This document shows positions 10,868 to 21,292 of a stretch of DNA of 64,000 nt, one piece after another. How positions within the stretch are numbered: the stretch's first letter is position 1; every line of letters starts with the position of its first letter. Origin of the DNA: Eurosta solidaginis (Eukaryota > Arthropoda > Insecta > Diptera > Tephritidae). The notes under the pieces are model-generated. The model was not told the origin of the DNA. It searched no databases and worked only from the letters and a program-made list of their open reading frames with translations. The translations under genes and the position numbers were made by a program. The stretch lies in NCBI RefSeq assembly GCF_040869045.1, contig NC_090323.1, positions 269,952,392 to 270,016,391 on the forward strand. Reading direction: 5' to 3'.

Positions 10868-11320
10868 TGAAAATAAAATAATTTAAAAAAAATGTTTAAG
10901 TTAAACGGTTTTATTGAAAACAATACTTACATGCAATAATAATAATACGAAAAGCTAGAAAATAATTAGGTAGGTCGTAGGTACTAGTCATCACACTCCT
11001 TATCAATCTAGGGGCGTTGATCAGACAATTAAATAAAAACGTTGGACGCGTCATTTTTCTACTGATAGTCATAAGCAAAACCAACTGAACCTTAATCAGG
11101 TTATGCTACGCCTCACATTTTTTAGAAATTTCACGCTCCCAACGTTTTTATTTAATTGTCTGATCAACACCCTAGATTGATGAGGAGTGTGATGACTAGT
11201 ACCTAGGACCTACCTAATTATTTTCTAGCTTTTTCGTAATATTATTATTGCATGTAAGTATTGTTTTTCAATAAAAACCGTTTAACTTAAAATTTTTTTT
11301 TAAAATTATTTTATTTGAAA
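10868..11320. repeat. Long imperfect palindrome, arms about 180 bp
   Basis: The arms are 10868-11046 and 11138-11320, around a loop of about 90 bp. Outer sequence TTAAACGGTTTTATT faces AAAACCGTTTAACTTAA. Inner arms share GTCATCACACTCCTTATCAA against its complement, and AATTAAATAAAAACGTTGG against its complement. A transcript across it would form a long hairpin. Confidence 0.85.
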
Positions 11321-11584
11321 ATTGTTTGTGTTTGTTAGAGCGGCTGTTAATAGAATGCAGTACGTGGTTTCTCAATTTCAACCAAGAAAGTTCCAGTTTC
11401 ATTACCCCGAAGATGGAAGCTAGTCCCGGAGCACAATCTTTTAAGTTCTGGGTTTTTTTTAACTAATCCGAAGACTTTAGGGGTTTGTAGCATTTTACGA
11501 AATATAAGAAACGGGGGCACAGAAGTCTTGTTTCGTAGTTTAGAAGCTACATATTGCAAAATCTTTTTGATCTGTGAACATCTT

Positions 11585-12185
11585 TGCTAAACGTATGGGG
11601 AAATCCTGAATGTAGGCGTGAAGTGTAAAGTTAAGCGTATGGGGGGATTAACGTAGAATGCAAATTGCAGCATAATACGCATATTGGCGTATTGGTATAC
11701 TGTGTACGGTACCAGAGAATTTGTAAGCATAGGCGTAGTTTGTAGTATTTGTATACTGTATGGGAAACTACAGAATGTAAGTGTAGTCACTATATTGTAG
11801 CGTAATGTAGGAACATTACACATACATGGTGAAGTTGATATGAGCGAAAACAGTCAGCAAGTCAAGGCAAGGAAAGGAGGGGAATCGAATCCGTAATCGG
11901 AACCGAATCCGAATAATCGGGCCGGAACCACCGAACGGCGTTTTATCAATTTATTGTTATCTATGAGTTATTGGTTAGTTATAGACGCGCTATCGACGAG
12001 GTATTGTCATCAAATTGCTATAAATTATCTATCGAAACAAAGGTTTATCAATGAGTTACAGATTTCTGATAGATAGACGAGGTATCGGTTTTTTATCGAA
12101 AAGTTGTCGACTTATTATCGGAAATTTATTCATTTATTATCAAAACGTTATCGATTTATCATCGAGAGGTTTAAGATTATTAGAT
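11585..12185 (+). repeat. TTATCGA-rich repeat, plus orientation
   Basis: A GTA-rich leader (11590-11820, for example GTGTAGTCACTATATTGTAG) is followed by GTTGATATGAGCGAAA, a purine-rich stretch, a CGAATCCG/CCGAACGGCG segment, and degenerate TTATCGA units up to about 12185. The same order is seen at 29700-30260 and, inverted, at 36190-37010. Confidence 0.65.
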
Positions 12186-12739
12186 TATATATTTATTACC
12201 GGATTTGGGCTTGCACATTAATATACTAAAATTCAGAGGACTAACTATATAACTGCAGGGCCATTCCATACTGACTTTTGGAACAGTTTTACTCAACTTT
12301 GACTATAATATTAAGTAAATTCTCTTTAACTAATAATTATAGAAGTTTTGAAATTTTATGCACAAAGGCGAGTACTCATTTGATACGAAGCTTATGAAAT
12401 ATCAAACGCAGGTTTGTAATTTACGAATGATGGCTGGGACTACGAAATCCCCTAGATGGGTAATGAAAGCTAAAAAATAAAATTTTGTCTTTTGAGTCTC
12501 AATAGAACAATCTTAATTTTCGTTCTCTTAACTGTCTGCAATCAGGGCCAAAACTTATATGTGATATTTTTACTTAAATAAGTATTAACGTCTGAAGGGA
12601 TGAAGCGGGAAATATCGTTTTTTTTTTTTTATGTATGTATATAAGGACGACCCTAATGAACATATACACATACTATATTTTATCTTTTCTGCAATTATAG
12701 ATGCACAACACAAAATTAGAGACATTGGCACGAAATTTG
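12186..12739. other. Non-coding stretch
   Basis: Nothing recognisable apart from a short poly-T run near 12620. Confidence 0.3.
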
Positions 12740-13060
12740 GAATGTGAAACCCCTCTCCCTCTTCCTCTGCCAATCCCAGCCAGTTCGACCCTCCTTCCAC
12801 CTCTATTCCTTTCATTATTTTTCCCTATTTCTCCCACTAACAGTCACAGCTCGACCCTTGCTCTCCCGATACTCCTCCGTTTGTCTTTCATTCTCACTCT
12901 ATCACTTTTTCTCAATCTATCTCTTCTTCCTTCTCTCTTTCGCTTCTCCTTCCTCTTCCCACTCTTTTTCTCTCCTCCGTCCAGCTCACCTCTGCCTGTT
13001 ACTTCCACTCTCCCTCTATATTTTCCTTCCACTCACCTTTTCTTTTTTTTCCTTTTTCCT
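12740..13060. repeat. Polypyrimidine tract
   Basis: About 320 bp of C/T-rich plus strand in which several frames stay open as low-complexity Ser/Leu/Phe/Pro. It is comparable to 6860-7250 and 31490-31880. No protein is called. Confidence 0.6.
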
Positions 13061-13710
13061 TTAACTTAAACGCACTTGAATGCATTAATGCATATGAAAA
13101 TATACCTTTTTCGATAGATACTTAAAACACGATGTTCTTCATTCTTTTCGCATTGAACCCTTGGCTCCTCGTCATTTTAATTTTGCATTTGCCATTATCA
13201 TAGCGGTCAAGTATATTGAAAAGTCCTTCATTACGCTGTTACGTATGTATGTAAGTTAATAATTCTAGAAGCTTCTCAACAAACATACATAAATTACCCC
13301 AAAGCAACCAAAAACAATTTGCTAAATGACAGGTCTTGTGGTCGCTTAGTGTGTCGTTTCGTCTGTCAGTCAAATCGTCTATATTCGAAGTTTGTGACTG
13401 CTCAGTTGCATGCAAAACATGTCGAGTTGTTTCCTTTCCATGTGCAAACATAAAACTGTGTAAGAGGACAAATACAACACCATGTGTACATAACTGTAAG
13501 CAAATATGATAGCTTATGTATACTTGTATGCATTTTTGTAACTTAGTTCCATAAACCAATCAATCTAGAAATGTTGGCCAGCCCCAAGAAAGGTGTTCTA
13601 TAAGTATTATTTTCCTTAGGAATACGGCATGGCAGTAACTTATCAAAATAGTCAACGTTCCATCAGTTTCTGACCACCATCGAACGCATAACATCAGAAA
13701 ATAGGGTTTT
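13061..13710. other. Non-coding stretch
   Basis: No convincing ORF or repeat border. A minus frame at 13239-13559 shows no domain. Confidence 0.3.
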
Positions 13711-13722
13711 CTTGACTATTGG

Positions 13723-14251
13723 AATAAAAAAATGCAAGGCGCGATAACCTCCGAAGAGATTATAGGCCGAGCTTCTCTTCCAGTTTTCGACGTGCTCCTT
13801 TTAAAATTGGCGGGACGGGACATACTTGTTTTATACCGACTCCGTACGGCATCTGCTAGGCAGTTGAGTTTTCACTGAGAGCTTTTCAAACACTGCCTAC
13901 GGGCCAACCCCGCTTAGAAAAGTTTTCTATTAACTGAAAAAACTTATTTCTAAAATTTTGATGTTGCTTTGCCCGGGCGGGCCCATATTACGTGTTACGA
14001 TCAGTAACTGAAAACCATTTTCACTGAAGCGATAACTATGCAACTGTCAAACTTTTCCTAAAAATTGTAATAAGTTATGGATCTAACGAGTACTATTTGT
14101 CCTAGTTCCAATATGCCATTAATCCGATCCACCTTTCCAGAGCTATTGGGATTTAAAAAATGAGTTGCGATCACGGATCGTTACACGTAATACGGGCCCA
14201 GGATCTTCGGTGTAGTAGGTGACGGAGTACGATACCATCGCACCAGGGCCG
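13723..14251 (-). mobile_element. tRNA-derived SINE, split by a nested MITE
   Basis: On the minus strand it carries the family head (GTGCGATGGTATCGTACTCC, related to tRNA D-arm/A-box sequence), GATCCTGGGCCC at the B-box position, the conserved body (GCTCTCAGTG, GCAGATGCCGT) and the 3' end GGTTATCGCGCCTTGCAT. Direct repeats CTTGAC(T/G)ATTGG flank it at 13711-13722 and 14252-14263. Subtracting the MITE and its duplication leaves about 314 bp, the same size as the copy at 43129-43447. Confidence 0.85.
13986..14192. mobile_element. 207-bp MITE with 8-bp target-site duplication
   Basis: The terminal inverted repeats are TATTACGTGTTACGATC on the left and the complement of TATTACGTGTAACGATC on the right. 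Perfect 8-bp duplications CGGGCCCA lie at 13978-13985 and 14193-14200. An 8-bp duplication is known for hAT, P and Merlin elements. The ends do not settle which. It sits in the B-box region of the SINE, so it is younger than the SINE. Confidence 0.85.
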
Positions 14252-14263
14252 CTTGACGATTGG

Positions 14264-15234
14264 TAGTTGTGAAATTTTCCAACCTTAATAATTTACATCG
14301 AGCTCCTGACAGCAAATCATGCCACCGACCCCACCATCAAACTTCAGTCTATTTATAGACCTGCAAACTCTGCCCCTTCGGAGTAATGAAAGTGTTAGAG
14401 TTGGCAAAAAATTGTAGATTTGCTTTAAGGAACCCCCTAGTGTTAATACAAGTGGAGATGTATCTATGTGTACTTAGAATATGTCGTTTCAACTGGTATT
14501 TACATTGTCTTTATCTGTGCAAAACAGCATAATATGCACTTGTCAAAAATAATATTATTACAGACATGTAAGCGAACAGCAAGCACACTCACGCCAAGAC
14601 CCAATCCTAATGACTCAGAATTGAGTCGCAAGTAACTTCCATGGCGCGTGTGTACATAAAACTGAGCTGTATTCAAATTCTCTTCAATGCGTTTTGAACC
14701 TACCGAATGTCATCGAACAACTTGGAAAATGCTACCTGGTAAGTAAGGCTTATGTATATTGTTATACATATATGTGTGTGGGTGTGTTTATTTTTATTAC
14801 GCCTGTGGCTGACAGCATGCCATTGTATATCTCAAAGGAAGTACGCCATGTAACTTTCATACAACGTAGATAACCAAATGCCCAACGTAACATCGCACGA
14901 TACCACGAGATTGTACATAACAGACGAGTGGGAGAACGTAAGAGAGGATGTTGTACAAATGTAAAATCGTAAATGCACGAGCGAAGCGTTTGGCAGGACA
15001 ACTCAAAAAGGATGTCCGCCCTGTACAAAGGCAAGGCAAGTCTCTGCAATGTCAATGCTGGCATAATGATAACATAAAATAATTGCATTGTAGGCCAACA
15101 TCGCAAGTCTCAAGCGGCACTATCAAAGGCTGTCCTACTTTCCACATATTCAAAAGTACATACATTTTAGAAAAATAATTTTAAGTTATTTAACAAATTA
15201 AGTGACGGAGAGGGCTGAATATTTGTAAGAAAAG
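14264..15234. other. Non-coding stretch
   Basis: Minus frames of 60 to 114 codons near 14762-15106 have no recognisable domain. No repeat borders were seen. Confidence 0.3.
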
Positions 15235-15795
15235 TGTTTCTGTTGGGCTATAAAACGAAAATGACATGGGTATCAAATGGAAGGTATTAAAGAGTATTTT
15301 AAAATGGAGTGCGCCATAGTTCTATAGGTGGATGCCTTTGCCATATTCCGCCATAAAGGTGGACCAGGGGTGACTCTAGAATGTGTTTGTATGATATGGG
15401 TATCAAATTAAAGGTATTATTGAGTATTTTAAAAGAGAGCCCTAAGTTGTATATGTGAAGGCGTTTTCGAGATATGGACCAAAATGTGGACCAGGATGAC
15501 CCGGAACATCATCTATTGGGTACCGCTAATTTATTTATATATGTAATACCATGAACAGTATTCCATCCATTACCTCCTATTAAAAGTGGGCGGCGCCACG
15601 GCCGTTGTCTAAAATTTTACTAATTTTCTCTTCTGCGTCATAGGGTCAACCCACCTGCCAAGTTGCATCGCTTTATCCATCTTTGGCAATTAATTATCAC
15701 ACTTTTTCGGTTTTTCGAAAAAGTGGGCGTGGTTATAGTTCGATTTCGTTCATTCATAAATAGCGATGTGAGATGAGTGCCCAGGAACTCAAGGC
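15235..15795 (-). repeat. Minus-strand fragment of the 57740-59575 repeat family
   Basis: The reverse complement carries in order GTTCCTGGGCACTC, ACGCCCACTTTTTCG, the CACCGCCCACTTTTA-type segment, CATCATCTATTGGG-like sequence and two minisatellite units with GGTATCAAAT. The parts follow the order of the complete copy at 57740-59575. An internal stretch is missing. Confidence 0.65.
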
Positions 15796-15855
15796 CCCTG
15801 CAGAAAACATATAAAACACCGTCACGCAACAGTTTCACAACGGACAGTTGGTAGC

Positions 15856-16064
15856 TGTAACGGGCTTTACTCACCTTGTTTGTTAAAACTTTGTTAATTT
15901 GTTGATATTTGAAATATATAAAAAGAGATCAAATAGGCGTTACAAAATATGTTAATAAAAATTTGTAAAACGAAAATTATTCTACAAGATTTTCTCAATT
16001 TAAGAAGTTCATTTAAATAAAATATTTGCTAAAGCAAATAATAAAATTGGTGACTATTCCAATA
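15856..16064 (+). repeat. 5' LTR (209 bp)
   Basis: It starts TGTAACGGGCTTTACTCACC and ends TTCCAATA, with the duplicated GTAGC immediately before it. A TATATAAAA box lies near 15916 and AATAAA-type signals follow. It lacks the 20-bp AT-rich duplication present in the 3' copy. Confidence 0.95.
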
Positions 16065-16066
16065 AA

Positions 16067-16080
16067 TTGGTGACCCCGAT
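16067..16080 (+). promoter_or_regulatory. Primer-binding site
   Basis: TTGGTGACCCCGAT starts two bases after the 5' LTR, at the standard place for a tRNA primer site beginning TGG. From memory CsRn1-type elements use tRNA-Trp. I could not verify the complement here. Confidence 0.7.
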
Positions 16081-16729
16081 AAAAAAGAACATTCCCAAGC
16101 AGTTCCAGCGGAGGAACGACCTTATTTTCTGGTAAAAAATGTATACTTCAGCAGAATCCTAATTCAATGAATATTATCATTTATAATCCGTCCACTAGCA
16201 TCAACAACTAATCGTTTTCTGCATTTACGCCAACGGATACAAATTCAAAAAACCTATTTGTACAGCAGCTAACCAGACCAATGGATAATTTTGCATACAA
16301 AAAATAGTTGCCGATTTCAAATACATATACCCCCTGCATCACATAATACATACGGCCTTATTGTGACGAGCATATGTTTTATGGTCAATATACATAGTAA
16401 CGTACTACGCTAATTACATAACATTTTAAAGAAAGAAAGTCTGGTGATTGGACGAGCAATTCATAGTTGATCCACGATTGTGAACTCCGCATCTTCAACA
16501 AATGAATGTTTAAAGTTTTAATCAACTGCAAATATAATAATTTATTTACATCCGCAGGCATCTTTCGTCGTGAATCCATCATCATATGTTCCTGACTTAT
16601 GTAAAATTTACAAATTGTAAGTGATTAATAGGTATATATACAATACTAGCACGACTATTTTAAGTAGAAGCTATTGTCTATTTAGATACTATTTGTGATT
16701 GTTCTCTTTTTATTTTTTACGACTAATTT
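16081..16729 (+). other. Leader region of the LTR element
   Basis: Non-coding stretch between primer site and gag. At about 650 bp it is long for such a small element and may include extra inserted sequence. No ORF is recognisable. Confidence 0.5.
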
Positions 16730-17512
16730 ATGTCGATATTGCGAAGTCCGGTTATAACTAGTTATAGGAGTTTAATTAATTTATATCAACCGGTTGTGTC
16801 CTTAGAACAAAATCAACAACCGTTCATGTCTCTAGAGCAAGATCAGAATTCTTCGCTTCCTTCTCAAATTCAGCATTCAAATTCCTCAGGTTTGAAGCTA
16901 CCCCTTTTTTATAATAAATATCCTCACCAACGGTTTATTTTAGCTGAGACTCAATTTCGTATTAAAAATATTACTAGCGAAATTTCCAAGTATGAATATC
17001 TTATAGTATCGCTATCACAGGATATGACTGCAACGGTTTTTGATATCATACAGGCTATTAATGATAATTGGAATAATCCTGCCTCGACAGCATATTCTAC
17101 ACTGAAAGAAGTGCTCTTAGAAAGAAATTCTCTTAGTGAATCTCAACGCTTAGAGTCCCTCCTGGCAGATCTAGACATAGGTGATAGAAAACCATCGGAA
17201 TTTTATCGCACACTTAAACAAACAGCGGGACAGTCAGACTCGATTTCAGACAAACTCATCATACAACTTTGGATTCGTAAATTACCAACACAAATACAAG
17301 TTTCAGTTAAAACATTGCCTAATCCAGACATAAAGACATTATTAAACATGGCAGATTCAATCTATGAAACCATTCTGTCAAGTAGGCAAGGTCATGTGCA
17401 AGCAATATCTTCATCAACATCTGAGCAAAATGCCCACCTTAGTCGCTTAGAAAAACAAATTCAAACATTAACAGATACTATACAAAAACTTAGTGTTCAG
17501 AAAAATTTTTAA
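16730..17512 (+). pseudogene. gag: gag, capsid part, ended by a premature stop
   Basis: The 260-codon frame starts at the first ATG of the frame. It contains the capsid blocks LKLPLFY, AETQFRIKNI, SKYEYLIVSLSQDMTA, LADLDIGDRKPSEFYRTL and LWIRKLPTQIQ, matching copy A (512-2250). A C-terminal coiled-coil-like stretch follows. The TAA at 17510-17512 is in the same frame as the downstream Arg/Ser-rich linker and zinc knuckle, so it truncates what was one protein. Confidence 0.9.
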
Positions 17513-17650
17513 TTTCGGTCAAGGTCTAGGTCTCGATCTAAGTCGAAGCCAAGACAGTTATCATCATCAGGTTTGTGTTAGTATCATGAGAAATTTTCGG
17601 AAAAGGCCAATAAATGTATCCAACGCTGTAGTTACTCAAAAAACCAGTAG
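17513..17650 (+). pseudogene. gag: gag nucleocapsid remnant with CHCC knuckle
   Basis: In the same frame as gag, a (RS)n-like basic stretch is followed by the knuckle C..YHEKFSEKANKCIQRC. A TAG at 17579-17581 replaces the residue after the first cysteine. The spacing C-x2-H-x8-C-x3-C equals that in copy A. This is the nucleic-acid-binding part of Gag, now cut off by two stops. Confidence 0.8.
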
Positions 17651-17696
17651 ATACTACTGTAAAAGCGACCAACAGTAGCATTTTTCCTTCTAGTCG

Positions 17697-20668
17697 CTTA
17701 TTTGTTTTTGACCCAAATACTTAGTTAACATTTTTAATTGATTCTGGTGCAGACATTAGCGCCATTCCGAAATCATTTTGTTCCAAAGTTTCGAAGGTAC
17801 CTACACAAGTTCTTTCCGCAGCGAGTGACACAAACATAGATGTTTTTGGGCCAAACCTATTTACATTAACTTTAAATTTACGTCGTAATTTTCCACATTT
17901 ATTTTACATTGCTGAAATCACAGAGCCAATCATTGGTGCTGATTTCTTAAACAAATATGGTCTTGTAATAGACATCAAATCCCAAAATCTTATTGATCCA
18001 AAAACTAATATAAAGGTTTCAGGAGTCCTTTCAAAGAAACAATTTCCTTCGCCAAAATTTTTTAACATTGGTTCTAACTGGGGTGATATATTGAAAGATT
18101 TTCCAGTTCTTCTCAATGAAATCAATTTCAATCTCCCTGTTAAACACAATGTTGTCCATCGTATCATAACAAAGAGTCATTTGCCTATCCACAAAGCTAG
18201 ACGACTTCATCCTGCAAAGCTTAAGATTGCTAAAGAAGAGTTCGATTTTATGTGTCAGAAAGGAATATGTCGTCCGTCTTCATCACCATGCTCGTCACCT
18301 CTGCACATGGCGCCTAAAGGTATCGATGACTGGAGACCTTGTGGGGACTATAGGAAATTAAATGCAATGACAACTCCAGACAGATATCCTATTCCCCATA
18401 TTCAAGACATTTCAAATTTTCTTGAAGGGTGTATAATTTTCTCAAAGATAGATATTTGTCGTACTTATCATCACATTCCTATAGCAGAAGAGGACATTCA
18501 TAAAACAGCAATCATAACCCCCTTCGGCTTATTCGAATTTCCGACTACACCTTTTGGTCTGCGTAATTCGGCGCAAACATTCCAGTGCTTTATGCACCAA
18601 GTAGTTAGAGGTTTTGACTTTGTGTATGTCTATCTTGATGATATTTTGATCTTCGGCAAATCTCATGAGGAACACAAGTCACATCTTCGTAGCCTTTTTA
18701 AGCGATTAGTTGAATTTGGCCTCAGGGTTAAGGCTTCTAAGTGTATTTTTGGAGTTCAGGAACTAATTTTTCTTGGTCATAAAATTTCCCTTAATGGGAT
18801 TAGACCTAGTAAAGAAAAAGTTCAAGCTATTACAGAGTTTCCAGCTCCTACATCAATCAAGCAGCTACAAAGATTTTTAGGTATGGTTAATTTCTATCAT
18901 CGTTTCATTCCAAATTTTGCAAAAATTTTGTCTCCCTTATATACACATCTTACAAATTTACAGAAGCTAATTACAAAGGGTAAGGAGTTTAAATGGTCCC
19001 AAGAGTGTGAAACGGCATTCAAATCTGCAAAGTTATCATTGTCAAATGCAACATTATTGGCATTTCCAAAAGCAGACGCCCCATTTTCTATTAGCACGGA
19101 TGCTTCAAACACAGCATTAGGGGGTATTTTACAGCAATATGTTAATAATCAGTGGCAGCCTTTGTCATTTTTCAGCAAAAAACTGAACCCAGCTCAAATA
19201 AAGTATTCCACTTTCGACAAAGAACTTTTAGCTATTTACGAAGCAATGCAAACTGTTTTCAATATTTTGTTGAGGGCCGAGATTTTTTTGTTCTTACGGA
19301 TCATAAACCCCTTACAACAGCTCTTTTCACAAAAAGTGAACGATCTCCAAGGCAAGCTCGCCAATTGGATTTCATTTCGCAATTCACTGGAGATATTCGA
19401 TACATTAAAGGCAGTGATAATATTGTTTCAGATTCATTATCGCGACCAGGAATAGATTCTGTTAAATTGGATATTCCTTACTTTGAAACTTTTGCTAAAG
19501 TGCAGGAACTCGATGAAGAGCTTAAACACTTAACAGCTAATCAATCGGAAAGTTCATCTTATCAATTAAAACAAATGGAATTTCCCCTGGCAAGCTCCTT
19601 TGGTGTGATTTGTCTACTAGCATATGCCGACCTTACGTCCGTTCCACTTTTCGAAAGAAAATATTTAATTTAATTCGTGATATTTCCCACCCTAGCATTA
19701 GATCAACTCGGAAGAAAGTCACTGTTTATATTTTTGGCCTAAAATTAATAAAGATATAAATGAATGGTCTAAGCAATGCTTACAATGCCAAAAATGTAAA
19801 GTTGGCAGACACACGAAATCTCAGTTAGAAAAGATTCCCGTACCCCCTGGTCGTTTCGAACATATACATATAGACTTGGACCTTTACCACCATCCAATGA
19901 GTACCGATACATTTTGTCAATAATTGATCGTTTTTCAAGGTGGCCAGAAGCTTATCCTTTAAAGGACATTGAGGCTAAAGCTGTTGCTCAGTGTTTGGTA
20001 AGGGAAAATTTATCTAGATTTGGTGTGCCAACTTTTATCACAACAGATCAAGGTTCTCAGTTTGAGTCCAAGTTGTTTCGTGAGCTCTATAATTTTCTAG
20101 GTACTATAAGAACTAGGACATCACCCACCATCCCCAAGCAAATGGGATGGTAGAGCGATTTCATAGGACACTAACGACTTCAATAAGATGTTCTAACAAT
20201 TCTGTTAAATGGACAGAACAATTACCATTAATTTTGCTAGGTCTTAGAACCACGTTCAAAGAGGAAGTTCGTGCTACTCCAGCTGAAATGCTCTATAGTG
20301 AGAATATTAAAGTTCCAGGAGCAATTTTTCCAACCAATCATGGCACCACAAATAGTGATCCATTAAATTTTGTTAACAAAATTCGTGATTATTTGGAAAA
20401 TATTCGTTCCGAGTAAAAAGAACCTATTAAAATTACGTCGTATGTTCCTACTGATTTGAAGTCCTGCTCACACGTTTTTATTAGAATAGACAGGACGAAA
20501 AAAGGATTGGAACCACCATATGAAGTTCCATTTCCTGTGATTAGACGCTTTCGAAAAACATTCTTGGTGCGGAAAAAAAATAGTAATATAAATATTTCAA
20601 TCGATAGGCTAAAGCCAGCTTATATTTTTTCGGAAAACAAAAAGAAGGTGGTAGATTTCAATTTATAA
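17697..20668 (+). pseudogene. pol: pol (protease, RT, RNase H, integrase), multiply broken
   Basis: The protease has [12 protein letters not shown] (catalytic Asp codon at 17740), preceded by a stop at 17722-17724, and [13 protein letters not shown] has [28 protein letters not shown] (motif A Asp kept), [13 protein letters not shown] and the catalytic YLDD (18631-18642). RNase H has STDAS (about 19093) and TDHKPL, separated by a frameshift near 19255. Integrase has CLQC (19777-19788), IIDRFSRWPEAY (Asp 19926-19928), TDQGSQF (Asp 20046-20048) and VERFHRTL (Glu 20153-20155), with stops or shifts near 19673, 20150 and 20417. A GPY/F-like end (PPYEVPFPVIRR) closes the polyprotein. No chromodomain is seen. 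Confidence 0.92.
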
Positions 20669-20695
20669 AATTTTCACTTAAATTTTTTTTTGTTT

Positions 20696-20709
20696 TGGGG
20701 AGGGGGTAA
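20696..20709 (+). promoter_or_regulatory. Polypurine tract
   Basis: GGGGAGGGGG followed by TAA directly precedes the 3' LTR. This is the expected second-strand primer site. Confidence 0.85.
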
Positions 20710-20938
20710 TGTAACGGGCTTTACTCCCCTTGTTTGTTAAAACTTTGTTAATTTGTTGATATTTGAAATATATAAAAAGAGATCAAATAGGCGTTACAAA
20801 ATATGTTAATAAAAATTTGTAAAACGAAAATTATTCTACAAGATTTTCTCAACTTAAGAAGTTCAGTTAAATAAAATATTTGTTAATAAAATAAAATATT
20901 TATTAAAGCAAATATTAAAATTGGTGACTATTCCAATA
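20710..20938 (+). repeat. 3' LTR (229 bp)
   Basis: It starts TGTAACGGGCTTTACTCCCC and ends TTCCAATA, followed by the duplicated GTAGC. It differs from the 5' LTR by about five substitutions and by a 20-bp internal duplication of AATAAAATATTT-type sequence. Confidence 0.95.
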
Positions 20939-20974
20939 GTAGCCACATTTCAACCAAGAGCGCGCTGAAATATA

Positions 20975-21292
20975 TAAAAAATTAAAATAAAAACAAAAAT
21001 ACATGACGCGATTTACCTCCGACGAGATTTTGGCCTTCACTTGAAATTTGCTTCGTACTCATTTTAATATTACCTACAAATTAGCGGGAATTCGCACGGC
21101 ATCTGCAAGACAAATTAGTTTTCACTGAAAAGAATTCATGGCAGAAATACGCTCGAAGTGTTTGCCAAACCACTTTCGAGGAGCGACCACGATTAGAAAA
21201 ACTTTTTCAAAATTGTTGATGTTACTTTGTCCGGAAGTTCAATCCAGGACCCTCGGTGTGGTAGGTGCTATCTCCACACCACGGTGGTCGCT
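20975..21292 (-). mobile_element. Diverged copy of the tRNA-derived SINE
   Basis: On the minus strand the head (GCGACCACCGTGGTGTGG), the ACCTACCACACCGAGGGTCC segment, TGGATTGAAC at the B box, the body and the 3' GATAACC-like end are present but diverged. The left flank is only about 35 bp from the LTR element. No clean target duplication was found. Confidence 0.7.

Larger units (their letters stand above)
10096..11320 (+). mobile_element. Composite foldback element with CTCF-like minisatellite (copy 1)
   Basis: The order is a 117-bp tandem array (10140-10620), a roughly 250-bp spacer, then a long imperfect palindrome (10868-11320). The same order and sequence recur at 60733-61580, where the array is contracted to about one unit. 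Shared sequence begins at GCTTGAAACTTGG. Upstream of it, TTAAACGGTTTTATTTAG (9990-10007) repeats the sequence at the palindrome ends. The element may therefore start near 9977 in this copy. No protein-coding capacity is seen. Open frames across the array reflect a 39-codon repeat. Confidence 0.75.
15856..20938 (+). mobile_element. CsRn1-type Ty3/Gypsy LTR retrotransposon, nearly full length
   Basis: The 5.08-kb insertion has two LTRs, GTAGC target duplications (15851-15855 and 20939-20943), a primer-binding site, gag, pol in the order protease, RT, RNase H, integrase, and a polypurine tract. There is no env-like ORF downstream of integrase. The LTRs differ by about five substitutions and one 20-bp indel, so the insertion is moderately young. 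The coding region carries several stops and frameshifts and cannot be autonomous. Confidence 0.95.

Noticed and set aside
12701..13069. Overlapping 106- and 122-codon Ser/Leu/Phe-rich frames
   Set aside because: They are low-complexity products of a polypyrimidine tract, with a third frame open on the other strand.
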